A stretch of DNA of 64,000 nt from positions 434,001 through 498,000 of the forward strand of contig CAVYAT010000002.1 in assembly GCA_963766605.1 (NCBI GenBank), given 5' to 3'. Under the pieces are notes generated by a model that searched no databases, was not told where the DNA came from, and saw only the letters and a list, made by a program, of their open reading frames with translations. The stretch is from AC-49 sp963766605 (GTDB taxonomy: Bacteria > Actinomycetota > Thermoleophilia > Solirubrobacterales > Solirubrobacteraceae). The translations under genes and the position numbers were made by a program. Below are positions 43,201-51,554 of the stretch, one piece after another (position 1 is the stretch's first letter; each line of letters starts with the position of its first letter).

Positions 43201-43635
43201 CTAGCTCGGCTCGGGGAGGTCCGCCAGGCGACCGAGGAACCGGACGGTGTCCGCCGGCTCAAGCTCGGAGAAGAACTCGGCGTCGACCGCCTCGACGACG
43301 GCGATCGCCCGTGGAGCGAGCCGCGCCCCGCGCGGCGTGACGCGCAGTCGCCGGGCGCGACTGTCGGCCGGGTCGACATCGCGCTCGATCAGGCCCTTCT
43401 TCTCGAGGCTTCGCAGGACCTGGGAGGTCATCTTGATGTCGGTGCCCGCCTGCGCCGCGACGCCGACCTGAGAGGGCTGCTCCCCGTGGTCGTTGAGCCA
43501 CCAGGTGCAGGCGAGGAGCACGAACTGCACGTGGGTCAGGTCGAGGGGCGCCAGAGCCGCCGTCACGCCACGCTGCCAGCGCAGCGTTGCGTGCCACAGC
43601 AGGAACCCCGGGCTCTCGCTGGGGTGAAGCGCCAT
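43201..43635 (-). CDS. MarR family transcriptional regulator
   Basis: A 144-residue MarR-type winged-helix protein. HTH: PSQVGVAAQAGTDIKMTSQV; recognition helix then LRSLEKKGLIERDVDPADSR, with the beta-wing DSRARRLRVTPRG. Its start codon shares a base with the upstream SRPBCC stop (TGATG), so the two are cotranscribed. It probably represses its own operon through the repeats at 44075-44108 and may respond to an aromatic or phenolic ligand. Confidence 0.9.
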   Translation of the reverse strand: MALHPSESPGFLLWHATLRWQRGVTAALAPLDLTHVQFVLLACTWWLNDHGEQPSQVGVAAQAGTDIKMTSQVLRSLEKKGLIERDVDPADSRARRLRVTPRGARLAPRAIAVVEAVDAEFFSELEPADTVRFLGRLADLPEPS

Positions 43636-44051
43636 CAGCGCTCGGCGTGCTGGACGAGCGCCGCCAGCGTCTGGGGGAAGTCGGCGCTGATCTGCGGGCC
43701 CAGTTCAGGCCCGACGCCATCCGCCGCCGGGCCGCTGATCTCCATCCGATACGTGATCCGGCTGCGGGCGTCGTCGAGCCGATCGACTCTGTGGATCGTA
43801 CGCACGACGACGTCTGCGAGGCGGGCCTCGTCGATGAACAGCTCGGGCTCGACCGCCTCGGCGATGCTCAGCAGGACCGGGTCCTGTCCGAGCGGCGTCA
43901 TCGAGATCGTGCTGCCGGCGACAAAGGGTCCCGAGATCTCGATGTGCTCGATATCGGCGTTCCAGTCGGGCCAGCCGGCGACGTCCGACCACAACCGCCA
44001 GATCGCTCCCGGGGCCGCGGTGGTCTCGATGGTCTGCTCGTTCGTCCACAT
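43635..44051 (-). CDS. SRPBCC family (START/polyketide cyclase-like) protein
   Basis: A 138-residue protein with the helix-grip fold of polyketide cyclases. It starts MWTNEQTIETTAAPGAIWRL, with WPDWNADIEHIEISGPF in the first strand pair, and ends in a long alpha helix (FPQTLAALVQHAER). It binds a hydrophobic ligand in a cavity; enzymatic activity is not assured. It is the first gene of the unit with MarR, suggesting that the ligand it carries is related to the regulator's signal. Confidence 0.85.
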   Translation of the reverse strand: MWTNEQTIETTAAPGAIWRLWSDVAGWPDWNADIEHIEISGPFVAGSTISMTPLGQDPVLLSIAEAVEPELFIDEARLADVVVRTIHRVDRLDDARSRITYRMEISGPAADGVGPELGPQISADFPQTLAALVQHAER

Positions 44052-44074
44052 GTTTGCGGCTCCCTCTTCAAGAC

Positions 44075-44108
44075 AGTCTGTACAGAGATAGTCTTCGTAC
44101 AGACTATC
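44075..44108. promoter_or_regulatory. Nested inverted repeats upstream of SRPBCC-MarR
   Basis: Two perfect repeats overlap. AGTCTGTAC (44075-44083) pairs with GTACAGACT (44097-44105), and GATAGTCT (44087-44094) pairs with AGACTATC (44101-44108). They lie 24-57 bp upstream of the SRPBCC start, overlapping the probable promoter. Most likely MarR binding sites. Confidence 0.7.
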
Positions 44109-44201
44109 AGGCTGCCGACTCGCCCATGCCGCTTCCGCTGTTGCCCGCCACCATCCACCGGGTCAGACATTCGTCTGCCCAAGCGAAATCTGCGGCCCCG
44201 A

Positions 44202-44274
44202 TGGCGAGACCCGGACTCGAACCGGGGACACCACGATTTTCAGTCGTGTGCTCTACCAACTGAGCTATCTCGCC
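44202..44274 (-). tRNA. tRNA-Phe (GAA)
   Basis: A 73-base cloverleaf read on the minus strand. The 7-bp acceptor stem GGCGAGA/TCTCGCC, D arm GCTC...GAGC, 5-bp anticodon stem CACGA/TCGTG with loop CTGAAAA (anticodon GAA), T stem CCCGG/CCGGG with TTCGAGT loop, and discriminator A are all present. CCA is not encoded. The gene stands alone between the SRPBCC and lipoprotein genes. Confidence 0.97.
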
Positions 44275-44400
44275 GCGATCGGTGAGGGTACCGCTTCACC
44301 GGCGGACCGACGATCGTCAATCGCGGCCCCTATTGAATTCTGAAAGTTCAGGGTCGGTCCCCGATTGCGCGCGCACACGCGGGTTGATGAGCTTGCGGCC

Positions 44401-45243
44401 ATGAACAGTTTCGCCCGCACGCGTCTCCGGCTCGCCGCGATCGCGGCCGCGTTGGCGCTCATCGTCGTGATCGCCGGTTGCGGCAGCAGCGAGCCGGTCA
44501 TCCCGCCCTCGCAGATCGCCAACGCCGCCTACGAGAGCACCCACGGCTCGGGCTTCAAGTACGCCATCTCGATCTCCGCCAGCGCCCAGGGGCAGAGCAT
44601 CGACATCTCCGGCCACGGCGCGATCGACTCCAAGAGCTTGCGCGGGACGATGTCCATGGGGGTCGAAGGCACGACGGTCGACGTGCGGTTCGACAACCCC
44701 TACATCTACATCCGCAAGGACAACTCCGGCCCGTGGCTGCGCGTCAAGTCCGACGTCTACCAGCAGGCCCAGCAGCAGGCCGGCGCGGGCGGCGTGTCCG
44801 GTCAGGCGACGTCAGACCCATCGAAGGTCCTCGAGTTCCTCAAGTCGGCTGAGAGCGTCAACAAGGTCGGCTCCGAGGACGTCAACGGCACCCCGACGAC
44901 CCACTACCGCGCGCAGGTCGACTTCGCCAAGCGCCTGAAGACGGTCGCGCCGAGCGAGCGCAGCGAGACGCAGCAGTTCCTCAAGCTCGTCAAGGCGTCG
45001 CAGGGCAACGCGGTCCTGCCGGTCGACGTGTACGTCGACGCCCACAAGCGCGTGCGGCGGATGAGCTTCAAAGTCGACCTCTGCACGACGGAGGGCGACG
45101 TGTCGGTGGGCCTGAAGTTCGACTTCCTGTCCTACGGCCCACAGGAGCTGCCGGGTTTGCCGCGCGGCGAAGAGGTGCGCGACGCCACCGACGAGTTCAA
45201 GAACCAGGCCAACTCGACGGACCTGTCGCAGTACAGCTGCTGA
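44401..45243 (+). CDS. Lipoprotein (LppX/LprAFG-like)
   Basis: A 280-residue exported lipoprotein. A hydrophobic signal segment ends in the lipobox VIAGC with the acylated Cys at residue 27. The mature domain has the beta/alpha pattern of LppX/LprAFG-type proteins, which carry lipids across the actinobacterial envelope: DISGHGAIDSKSLRGTMSM, then VDVRFDNPYIYIRKDN. The ATG at 44401 places the signal peptide correctly. It converges on the M23 peptidase gene with a 6-bp gap. Confidence 0.8.
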   Translation: MNSFARTRLRLAAIAAALALIVVIAGCGSSEPVIPPSQIANAAYESTHGSGFKYAISISASAQGQSIDISGHGAIDSKSLRGTMSMGVEGTTVDVRFDNPYIYIRKDNSGPWLRVKSDVYQQAQQQAGAGGVSGQATSDPSKVLEFLKSAESVNKVGSEDVNGTPTTHYRAQVDFAKRLKTVAPSERSETQQFLKLVKASQGNAVLPVDVYVDAHKRVRRMSFKVDLCTTEGDVSVGLKFDFLSYGPQELPGLPRGEEVRDATDEFKNQANSTDLSQYSC

Positions 45244-45249
45244 GCGGCG

Positions 45250-46233
45250 TCAGTGGTCCCAGGCCTGGAGCTGGGGCAGGGGATCGACCGGGTGGCTGGC
45301 CTTCCCCAGCCGCCACCCGTCGATCCAGAGCTCGAAGTGCAGGTGCGGGCCGGTCGCGTCGCCGGTCTGGCCGACATGGCACAGCTCCTGACCTTGGGCG
45401 ACCGTCTGCCCGGGCGTCACAGCGACGCTCGCATGGGCGCAGTGGGCAAAGAAGAACGCATGGCCGTCGCTGGCGTTCTCGACCACGTAGTAGCCGGCTG
45501 ACGTCGCCTGGTACCCGGTCGTGTCGATCGTCCCGGCCAGCGGCGCGACGACCGGCGTCCCGAGCGCCGCGAGGACGTCCTGGCCCTGGTGCTTGTAGCC
45601 CTTGCGCGGCGCGCCGAAGCGGTCGCCGTAGCTGTGCGGGCCCTGGACCGGGAAGGTGCCGCCCGGGGTCGGCGCGGGCGGCGGTGTCGTCGTGGTCGTC
45701 GGCGCGATCACCGGCGTGGGCGCGGGCTTCGGGACGCGCGTCACGGTCAGCGTCGCCCGGCCCGACAGATGCCCGCCACGGTGCAGCTGCAGCCCGTGCG
45801 GGCCGACCGCGTGGAGGATCACCCGGTAGCGCCCGACATGGAGCTTGGCCCCCTCGGGCCATGCGAGCACGATCCGGCGCCCGGTCATATGACGCCCGCC
45901 GCTGATCAGCAGCGTCCGGCCGCTGCCGTGCAGCGCGTAGAACGAGATCTTCAGCGACACCTTGTGCACACGCGGCTCGTCGATCCGCACGATGATCCGC
46001 GGCGTGCGGTCGGCACGCAGCTGGTGCGGGCTGACGCTGAACAGCTTGGCCACGGGCGCCGGCGGCAGCGGTGCCGTGCCGTAGGAGGCGCCGCCCGAGT
46101 CGGCCGGGCTCGCCGGTCGCGCGGCATGCGTCTGGCCGGCTGCGGCCGCTGAGATGCCGCCGCTCGCCGACGCGTGGGAGGGCACGAGCGCCAGCAGCGC
46201 GAGCACAGCGAATGTCGTGGCCGGGCGGACCAT
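45250..46233 (-). CDS. M23 family metallopeptidase (peptidoglycan endopeptidase)
   Basis: A 327-residue secreted peptidase. The signal peptide MVRPATTFAVLALLALVPSH ends near ASA. A beta-rich middle domain leads through a Thr/Pro linker to the M23 core: HQGQDVLAALG (H-x3-D), then VVENASDGHAFFFAH and TGPHLHFEL (H-x-H), the zinc ligands of LytM enzymes. It cleaves peptide cross-links in the cell wall. The same frame stays open to 46332, but the signal peptide at 46233 is convincing. A 177-bp leader precedes it. Confidence 0.88.
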   Translation of the reverse strand: MVRPATTFAVLALLALVPSHASASGGISAAAAGQTHAARPASPADSGGASYGTAPLPPAPVAKLFSVSPHQLRADRTPRIIVRIDEPRVHKVSLKISFYALHGSGRTLLISGGRHMTGRRIVLAWPEGAKLHVGRYRVILHAVGPHGLQLHRGGHLSGRATLTVTRVPKPAPTPVIAPTTTTTPPPAPTPGGTFPVQGPHSYGDRFGAPRKGYKHQGQDVLAALGTPVVAPLAGTIDTTGYQATSAGYYVVENASDGHAFFFAHCAHASVAVTPGQTVAQGQELCHVGQTGDATGPHLHFELWIDGWRLGKASHPVDPLPQLQAWDH

Positions 46234-46410
46234 GCGAACACCATCGGCGGTCCCGTTCGCCGTGGCCAGCCCTGCAAAGAGATGCGCAGGTTTGCGCAGC
46301 GAAAGCTGCAACGCGGTTGCATTGGGCGACATCCGGCGCCGGGGGCCAGCGTCCGGTGCCTGTCCATGCCCCGGCTCGCTGTTGCGATCGGTCTTGCGAG
46401 CGGCTTTCGG

Positions 46411-48690
46411 CTAGCGCTCGAGCATCCGCGCCATGACCTCCAGCGCGCCGGGCTTGCTCAGCGGCTCGTTGAGGTTGCCGCACTTGGGCGACTGCACGCA
46501 CGACGGGCAGCCGGCCTCGCACGGGCACTCGCCGATCAGGCGGTAGGCGTCGGCGACCAGCATCTCGAACGCGCGGAACCCCTGGCGCGTGATCCCGACG
46601 CCGCCCGGGTGGCCGTCGTAGATGAAGATCGTCGGGCCGCCGGTCTGCGGGTGGCCGTTGGTCGACAGGCCGCCGATGTCCCAGCGGTCGCACATCGCCA
46701 GCAGCGGCAGGACGGCGATCTGGCTGTGCTCGGTCGCGTGCAGCGCGCCGAGCAGCGCGTCGGTCGGGAAGTCGTAGGCGACGATGTCGGGGCCGAGCTC
46801 GTACCACAGGGCCTGGGTCGAGAACGTCGTCTCGGGCAGGTCGAGTCCGACGAGCTCGATCTGGTCGTGGTCGGCGATCCCCTTGCGCTGGTAGGCGAGC
46901 ACGCGCTGGGTGACCGCGACCTGGCCGAAGCTGAGCGTCACGCCGAGCGCGGTGCGACGGTCGAGCAGGCGCTCGATCTGGGTCTCGGTCTCGGACTTCG
47001 GCTGGGTGTACCAGGGGCCGTCGAACGGCTCGACGAGCGCCGTGCGGCCGTCGACGTCGAGCTCTTTGACCTCATACGAACGACCCTGGTGCAGGTAGAT
47101 CGCGCCGTCGTGGACGGTTGTGAACGCGCGCGCGGCCTCGACCGTCCCGAGCAGCTCGCCGCTGGCCGTTTCGATGACGGCGAACGCGTCGACCGACGCG
47201 CTGCGCAGCGCCACGCGCGCGGCCGGGTAGTCCTCGGGCTCGCGCAGCACGAAACGCCCGGCGCGTTCGATCAGCTCGCCGCGCGCCGCCAGTGCCTCGG
47301 CGTGGGCGCGCCAGCGGGGCCCGAGGAACTGCGCGTCATCGGGACCGAGCGGGCCTTCGTGGGCGGCGCACAGCAGGTGGGCGAGGTGGATCTGCTCGGA
47401 CTCGTGCTCGAGGATCGCCGCCTCGACCGGGCGCTCGAGGAACTCGTCGGGGTGTCGGCAGAAGAACTGGTCCAGGGCGTCCTCGCCGGCGATGTAGAGG
47501 GCCAGCCCACGGCCGCGCCGCCCGGCGCGGCCCCACATCTGGCGCAGCGAGGCGACGGTGCCGGGGAACGTCACGCAGACCGCGGCATCGAGCGCCCCGA
47601 TGTCGATCCCCAGCTCCAGCGCGTCGGTCGTGATGACCGCGCGCAGCTCGCCGTTGGTCAGTCGTCGCTCGAGCTCGCGACGCTGCTGGGGCGTGTAGCC
47701 GGCGCGGTAGGGCGCGACGCTGTCGGCCAGCTCCGGCGCCTCCTCGTCGAGGCGCAGCTTCACGAGCCGGGCGACGAGCTCGACCATCTTGCGCGACTTG
47801 ATGAAGCAGATCGTCCGCGCGTCCTGGGTGACGAGGTCGAAGACGATGTCGGCCGCCTCGGCCCATGCGCTGCGGCGCAGGCCGAGCGCCTCGTCGGTGA
47901 CCGGCGGGTTCCACATCGCGATCTCGCGCCGGGCGCCGGGCGAGGCGTCGCGGTCGACGAGCGCGATCTCGTCGAGGCCGGTGAGTCGCTGCGCGAGTTC
48001 GACCGGGTTGGCGATCGTGGCGCTGGCGAGCAGGAAGCGGGGGGTCGTGCCGTAGGCGGCGGCGATCCGGCGCAGGCGGCGCAGGACGTTGGCGACGTGC
48101 GAGCCGAACACGCCGCGGTAGACGTGGGCCTCGTCGACGACGACGACCGCGAGGTTGGCGAAGAAGTCGCCCCACTGGGCGTGGTGGGGCAGGATCCCGA
48201 TGTGGAGCATGTCGGGGTTGGTGAGGATGAGGTTCGCCCGCTTGCGGATCGCGCGGCGCTCTTCGCGCGGGGTGTCGCCGGTGTAGATCGCGGGGCGGAT
48301 GCGCCGGTGCAGGCCGAGCTCGTTGATCGCGCGCGCCTGGTCCTGGGCCAGCGCCTTGGTCGGGTAGAGGTACAGCGCGCGGGCCTTGGGATCGCTGCAC
48401 AGGACCTCGAGCGTCGGCAGGTTGAAGCACAGCGACTTACCTGATGCGGTGCCGGTGGTGACGATCGTCGGGCCGTCCCACGCGCGCTGAAGCGCGTCGG
48501 CCTGGTGGCGGTAGAGGCTGTCGATCCCGGCCGCGTTGAGGCCGGCGAGCAGCTCGGGGTGTAGGTCCTCGGGAAGCGCGACCGCGTCGGCCTCGCGCGC
48601 GCCCTCAAACGCCTCACGAACCAGCCGCCCGTCGCTGCGCCCGGCGTCGAGCAGCTCGCTCCATGGGGTCTCGGTCCTCGTGATTGCCAT
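46411..48690 (-). CDS. mrfA: MrfA/YprA-type DEAD/DEAH helicase
   Basis: A 759-residue superfamily 2 helicase. Walker A is TGTASGKS (K85), motif II VVDEAHVYRG, and motif VI MWGRAGRRGRG. After the two RecA domains comes the C-terminal zinc-binding domain (DUF1998) with four Cys in CPCEAGCPSC and VQSPKCGN, the pattern of MrfA. In Bacillus MrfA repairs mitomycin-induced lesions together with the exonuclease MrfB; no mrfB-like gene is nearby. ATG 48690. Confidence 0.9.
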   Translation of the reverse strand: MAITRTETPWSELLDAGRSDGRLVREAFEGAREADAVALPEDLHPELLAGLNAAGIDSLYRHQADALQRAWDGPTIVTTGTASGKSLCFNLPTLEVLCSDPKARALYLYPTKALAQDQARAINELGLHRRIRPAIYTGDTPREERRAIRKRANLILTNPDMLHIGILPHHAQWGDFFANLAVVVVDEAHVYRGVFGSHVANVLRRLRRIAAAYGTTPRFLLASATIANPVELAQRLTGLDEIALVDRDASPGARREIAMWNPPVTDEALGLRRSAWAEAADIVFDLVTQDARTICFIKSRKMVELVARLVKLRLDEEAPELADSVAPYRAGYTPQQRRELERRLTNGELRAVITTDALELGIDIGALDAAVCVTFPGTVASLRQMWGRAGRRGRGLALYIAGEDALDQFFCRHPDEFLERPVEAAILEHESEQIHLAHLLCAAHEGPLGPDDAQFLGPRWRAHAEALAARGELIERAGRFVLREPEDYPAARVALRSASVDAFAVIETASGELLGTVEAARAFTTVHDGAIYLHQGRSYEVKELDVDGRTALVEPFDGPWYTQPKSETETQIERLLDRRTALGVTLSFGQVAVTQRVLAYQRKGIADHDQIELVGLDLPETTFSTQALWYELGPDIVAYDFPTDALLGALHATEHSQIAVLPLLAMCDRWDIGGLSTNGHPQTGGPTIFIYDGHPGGVGITRQGFRAFEMLVADAYRLIGECPCEAGCPSCVQSPKCGNLNEPLSKPGALEVMARMLER

Positions 48691-48826
48691 CTCGAGCCAT
48701 GCTAGAGACGCGCCACCGCGCGTCAGCGAACCCACCGGCCAACTCGCCGCACTCTGGGTGCGAAACGGGCCGCCGTGGTGCCGGTCCGCCGCACGTCTGG
48801 CGCAGCACCCCCCTAACGTTGGGGGT

Positions 48827-49642
48827 GTGGACGCGCTGTATGTGGATCTCGATGGGACGCTGCTGGGTCCGGGTGGGCGGCTGCTGCAGAACGCCGATGG
48901 TGAGTTCACGCTGCTCGGCGTGCGCGCGGTCGAGGCGTGCGCGCGGGCCGGCGCCGAGGTCGTGCTGATGAGCGGACGGGGGCGGGCGAGCGTCGGTGAG
49001 GACGCGCGGCTGCTCGGCCAGACCTCGTACATCTTCGAAGCCGGGGCGTGCGTGATGCTCGACGGCGAGGAGCACTGGCTGACCGGCGACCTGATGCCCG
49101 ACGGCGACACGACGATCCACGACCAGATCGCCAACGGCGGCGCCCCGTCGCTGTTGCTCGAGCAGTATCCCGGCCGCCTCGAGCACCACGACCCGTGGCA
49201 CCACAACCGCGAGGTCTCCCACCTGTTCCGCGGCCTCGTCGACACCGCAGAGGCCAACACACTGCTGGGGGACGCCGGCTACGCCAACCTGCGCCTGCTC
49301 GACAACGGCGTCGTCCACAGCCGCTCGGCGGCGCTCGACGGGCTCGACGAGGTCCACGTCTTCCACCTGCTCCCGGCGACCGTCTCCAAGGCCGCCGGCG
49401 TCGCCTTCCACCAGCGCGCTCGCGGCTACGACACGCGGCGCTGCATCGGCGCCGGCGACTCGCGCGAGGACCTCGCCAGCGCCGTCCAGCTCGGCGCGTT
49501 CTGGCTCGTCGCCAACGCCGTCACGCGCGACCCGACGATCCGCGAGGCGATCGCCGGGCAACCGAACATCCGCGTCGCCGAAGCGTCCTATGGCGACGGC
49601 GTCTACGAGGCCGTCGTCACCGAGCTCGCTGCCGGCCGCTGA
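48827..49642 (+). CDS. HAD family hydrolase (Cof/sucrose-phosphatase-like)
   Basis: A 271-residue HAD phosphatase. Motif I is YVDLDGTLLG, motif II VVLMSGRGR, and motif IV IGAGDSREDLASA. The C2-type cap lies between the second and third motifs, as in the Cof and sucrose-6-phosphatase branch. Likely a sugar-phosphate phosphatase; no operon partner narrows it down. GTG 48827 follows a run of G that also forms a CACCCCC/GGGGGTG repeat over the start. Confidence 0.85.
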   Translation: MDALYVDLDGTLLGPGGRLLQNADGEFTLLGVRAVEACARAGAEVVLMSGRGRASVGEDARLLGQTSYIFEAGACVMLDGEEHWLTGDLMPDGDTTIHDQIANGGAPSLLLEQYPGRLEHHDPWHHNREVSHLFRGLVDTAEANTLLGDAGYANLRLLDNGVVHSRSAALDGLDEVHVFHLLPATVSKAAGVAFHQRARGYDTRRCIGAGDSREDLASAVQLGAFWLVANAVTRDPTIREAIAGQPNIRVAEASYGDGVYEAVVTELAAGR

Positions 49643-49694
49643 CCCACCGACCGACGCGCCTAAATACCCCGGACGTCAGGCCGATGACCCGATT

Positions 49695-50897
49695 ATGGAT
49701 GCCACCCAGGGGTTGGACGTCGTGCGTATCCACGAGTCCGCCACTCGCTGGATGTACGTCGGACGCAGTGCCCAGCACGACGCTGAGATCGCCGCGCAGG
49801 ACGCGCTGTCCGCCGCGACGGGAGAGCTTGAGCCGAAGCTACTGATCGTCTTCGCCGCCGCCTCGTATGACCTCGACGCCATCGCCCGCACGCTGCGCGC
49901 CGGTGCCCCGGACGCCGCGATCGCCGGCTGCGTGACGGGCGGCGAGATGTCGGCTCACGGCGCCGGCGACGACTCACTCGTCGTGATTGCCCTCGGCGGC
50001 GACGGCTTCGCCGCCTCAACGGCCGCGATTCGCGTCGCCGGAAGTCTGCGTGACGCTGCCGCCGACGCCGCCGCCTGCGTCGGCGACGTCGCCGACCGCG
50101 ATCACATCGCGCTGATGTTGTTCACCGACGGGATCAGCGGCGACCCGCGCGAGGTCGTGCGCGGCGCCTACTCGGTCGCCGGTGCCGCCGTGCCGCTGAT
50201 CGGCGGCTGCGTGCGCCCCCACAGCTCGTCGGGCGACGACTGGCAGATCCACGACGGCGAAGCGATCCACGACTGCGTCGTCGCCGTCGCGATCGGGTCC
50301 GACGCACCGCTCGGCGTCGGCGTCAGTCACGGCTGGACGCCCTGCGGCGAGCCGATGTTCGTCTCGCGCACGCTCGGTCACAGCATCCTCGCGCTCGACG
50401 ACGAGCCGGCGCTCGACGTCTACCTCGAGCGCGCCGGCGCGCCGGCCGCCGCGGCCTGCGATCCGCAGGCGTTCGCGGCCTTCGCCGCCGCCACCCCGCT
50501 CGGGGTCAAGCGTTCGCGCGCCTGCGTGCATCCTCGCCACATCGTCGGCGCCGACTTCGAGATGCGGGCGCTCCAGGTTCAGATCCCGGTCGCCCGGGGC
50601 AGCCTCGTCCGCGCGTTTCAGGGCGACTGCGCGTCGGTCCTCCAGGCGACCGACACCGCCTGCACCGACGCGAGGGCCGCCCTGCATGGCTCATCCCCGA
50701 CCGGCCTCATCGCGTTCGACTGCGTCGGCCGTCGCGGCGTCCTCGCCGACACGACCAGCGACGAGATCGCGCGCTTCGCCGCCCACGCCGCGGGCGCCCC
50801 GCTGGCCGGCCTCTACACATTCAGCGAGATCGCCCGGACGTCGGGCATCAGCGGCTTCCACAACAACCACGCCGTCGCAGTCCTCGCGCTCGGCTGA
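49695..50897 (+). CDS. FIST domain sensor protein
   Basis: A 400-residue protein with FIST_N (about residues 30-235: VTGGEMSAHGAGDDSLVVIA, then FTDGISGDPREVVRGA) and FIST_C (about residues 240-390, ending SGISGFHNNHAVAVLALG). FIST domains bind small ligands, perhaps amino acids, and often sit with signalling domains; here the module stands alone. ATG 49695. The short glycerate-kinase-like gene lies convergently 8 bp later. Confidence 0.85.
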   Translation: MDATQGLDVVRIHESATRWMYVGRSAQHDAEIAAQDALSAATGELEPKLLIVFAAASYDLDAIARTLRAGAPDAAIAGCVTGGEMSAHGAGDDSLVVIALGGDGFAASTAAIRVAGSLRDAAADAAACVGDVADRDHIALMLFTDGISGDPREVVRGAYSVAGAAVPLIGGCVRPHSSSGDDWQIHDGEAIHDCVVAVAIGSDAPLGVGVSHGWTPCGEPMFVSRTLGHSILALDDEPALDVYLERAGAPAAAACDPQAFAAFAAATPLGVKRSRACVHPRHIVGADFEMRALQVQIPVARGSLVRAFQGDCASVLQATDTACTDARAALHGSSPTGLIAFDCVGRRGVLADTTSDEIARFAAHAAGAPLAGLYTFSEIARTSGISGFHNNHAVAVLALG

Positions 50898-50905
50898 GCC
50901 CAGAG

Positions 50906-51532
50906 CTACGAGCTCGGCAGGTGGGGCGCCAGCGCCTGGGCGGCGCGCTGGATCGTCTTTGCCGTCGCCGCCTGGGCGACGACTTCGAGATCGAGCATCC
51001 GTGCGCCGAACGCGTCGATCCCGACGCGGCCGGCGATCGCAAAACACGGCACGCCGGATTGGCGGGCGCGCGTCGCGGCCTCCGAGATCAGCGTGCCGCG
51101 CAGGTCGGCAGGCGCCAGCGACGCGCCGCCGACAATGACCGCGCGCGCGGCGCGCATACGCGCGTTGTAGTCCAGCGCGTCGAGCATGAACGCGGCGTCG
51201 GGCCGGACGATGCGCCGGTCCGTTGCGGGCGGGGCGTCCTGCACCGGGCCGGCATAGACGACCACCGATGCCTCACTGCCCAGCGCGGCGTCCAGCGCCG
51301 CCGGCGTCTCGGCGATCGCGGTGTGGCCGTTCTCGACCAGCGCGAACCCGCCCCGCAACGCCTCGCCGCCGAGCGCCACGAGCAGCGCCTCGAGCGTCCC
51401 CGGCCCGCCGTCGGACGCCGCGCACAGGTCGGCCTGAAAGCCCTCGGCCTCCAGGCCACGGGCGATCGCCGCGGCCGCCTGACTGGCGCGCAGCGACGCA
51501 AACGCACCGACCGCGATGAGAACCGGACGCAC
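50906..51532 (-). CDS. Short glycerate kinase-like protein
   Basis: A 208-residue protein. The N-terminus (VLIAVGAFASLRASQAAAAI) and the C-terminal GVPCFAIAGRVGID segment are like glycerate kinase (GarK type), but family members are about 370-380 residues and contain an EGRLD phosphate-binding motif that I do not find. The middle of the protein is largely missing. It may be a decayed or functionally altered paralogue. It is divergent from the LigD polymerase gene, with 22 bp between starts. Confidence 0.6.
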   Translation of the reverse strand: MRPVLIAVGAFASLRASQAAAAIARGLEAEGFQADLCAASDGGPGTLEALLVALGGEALRGGFALVENGHTAIAETPAALDAALGSEASVVVYAGPVQDAPPATDRRIVRPDAAFMLDALDYNARMRAARAVIVGGASLAPADLRGTLISEAATRARQSGVPCFAIAGRVGIDAFGARMLDLEVVAQAATAKTIQRAAQALAPHLPSS

Positions 51533-51554
51533 GGTCGGTCATCCTTCCAGGCCC

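Noticed and set aside
46233..46332. N-terminal extension of the M23 peptidase
   Set aside because: A normal signal peptide begins at 46233 and the upstream codons do not look like secreted-protein sequence.
48806..48827. CACCCCC/GGGGGTG repeat at the HAD gene start as an operator
   Set aside because: Homopolymeric G and C runs make this repeat weak evidence; it is more simply part of the ribosome site.
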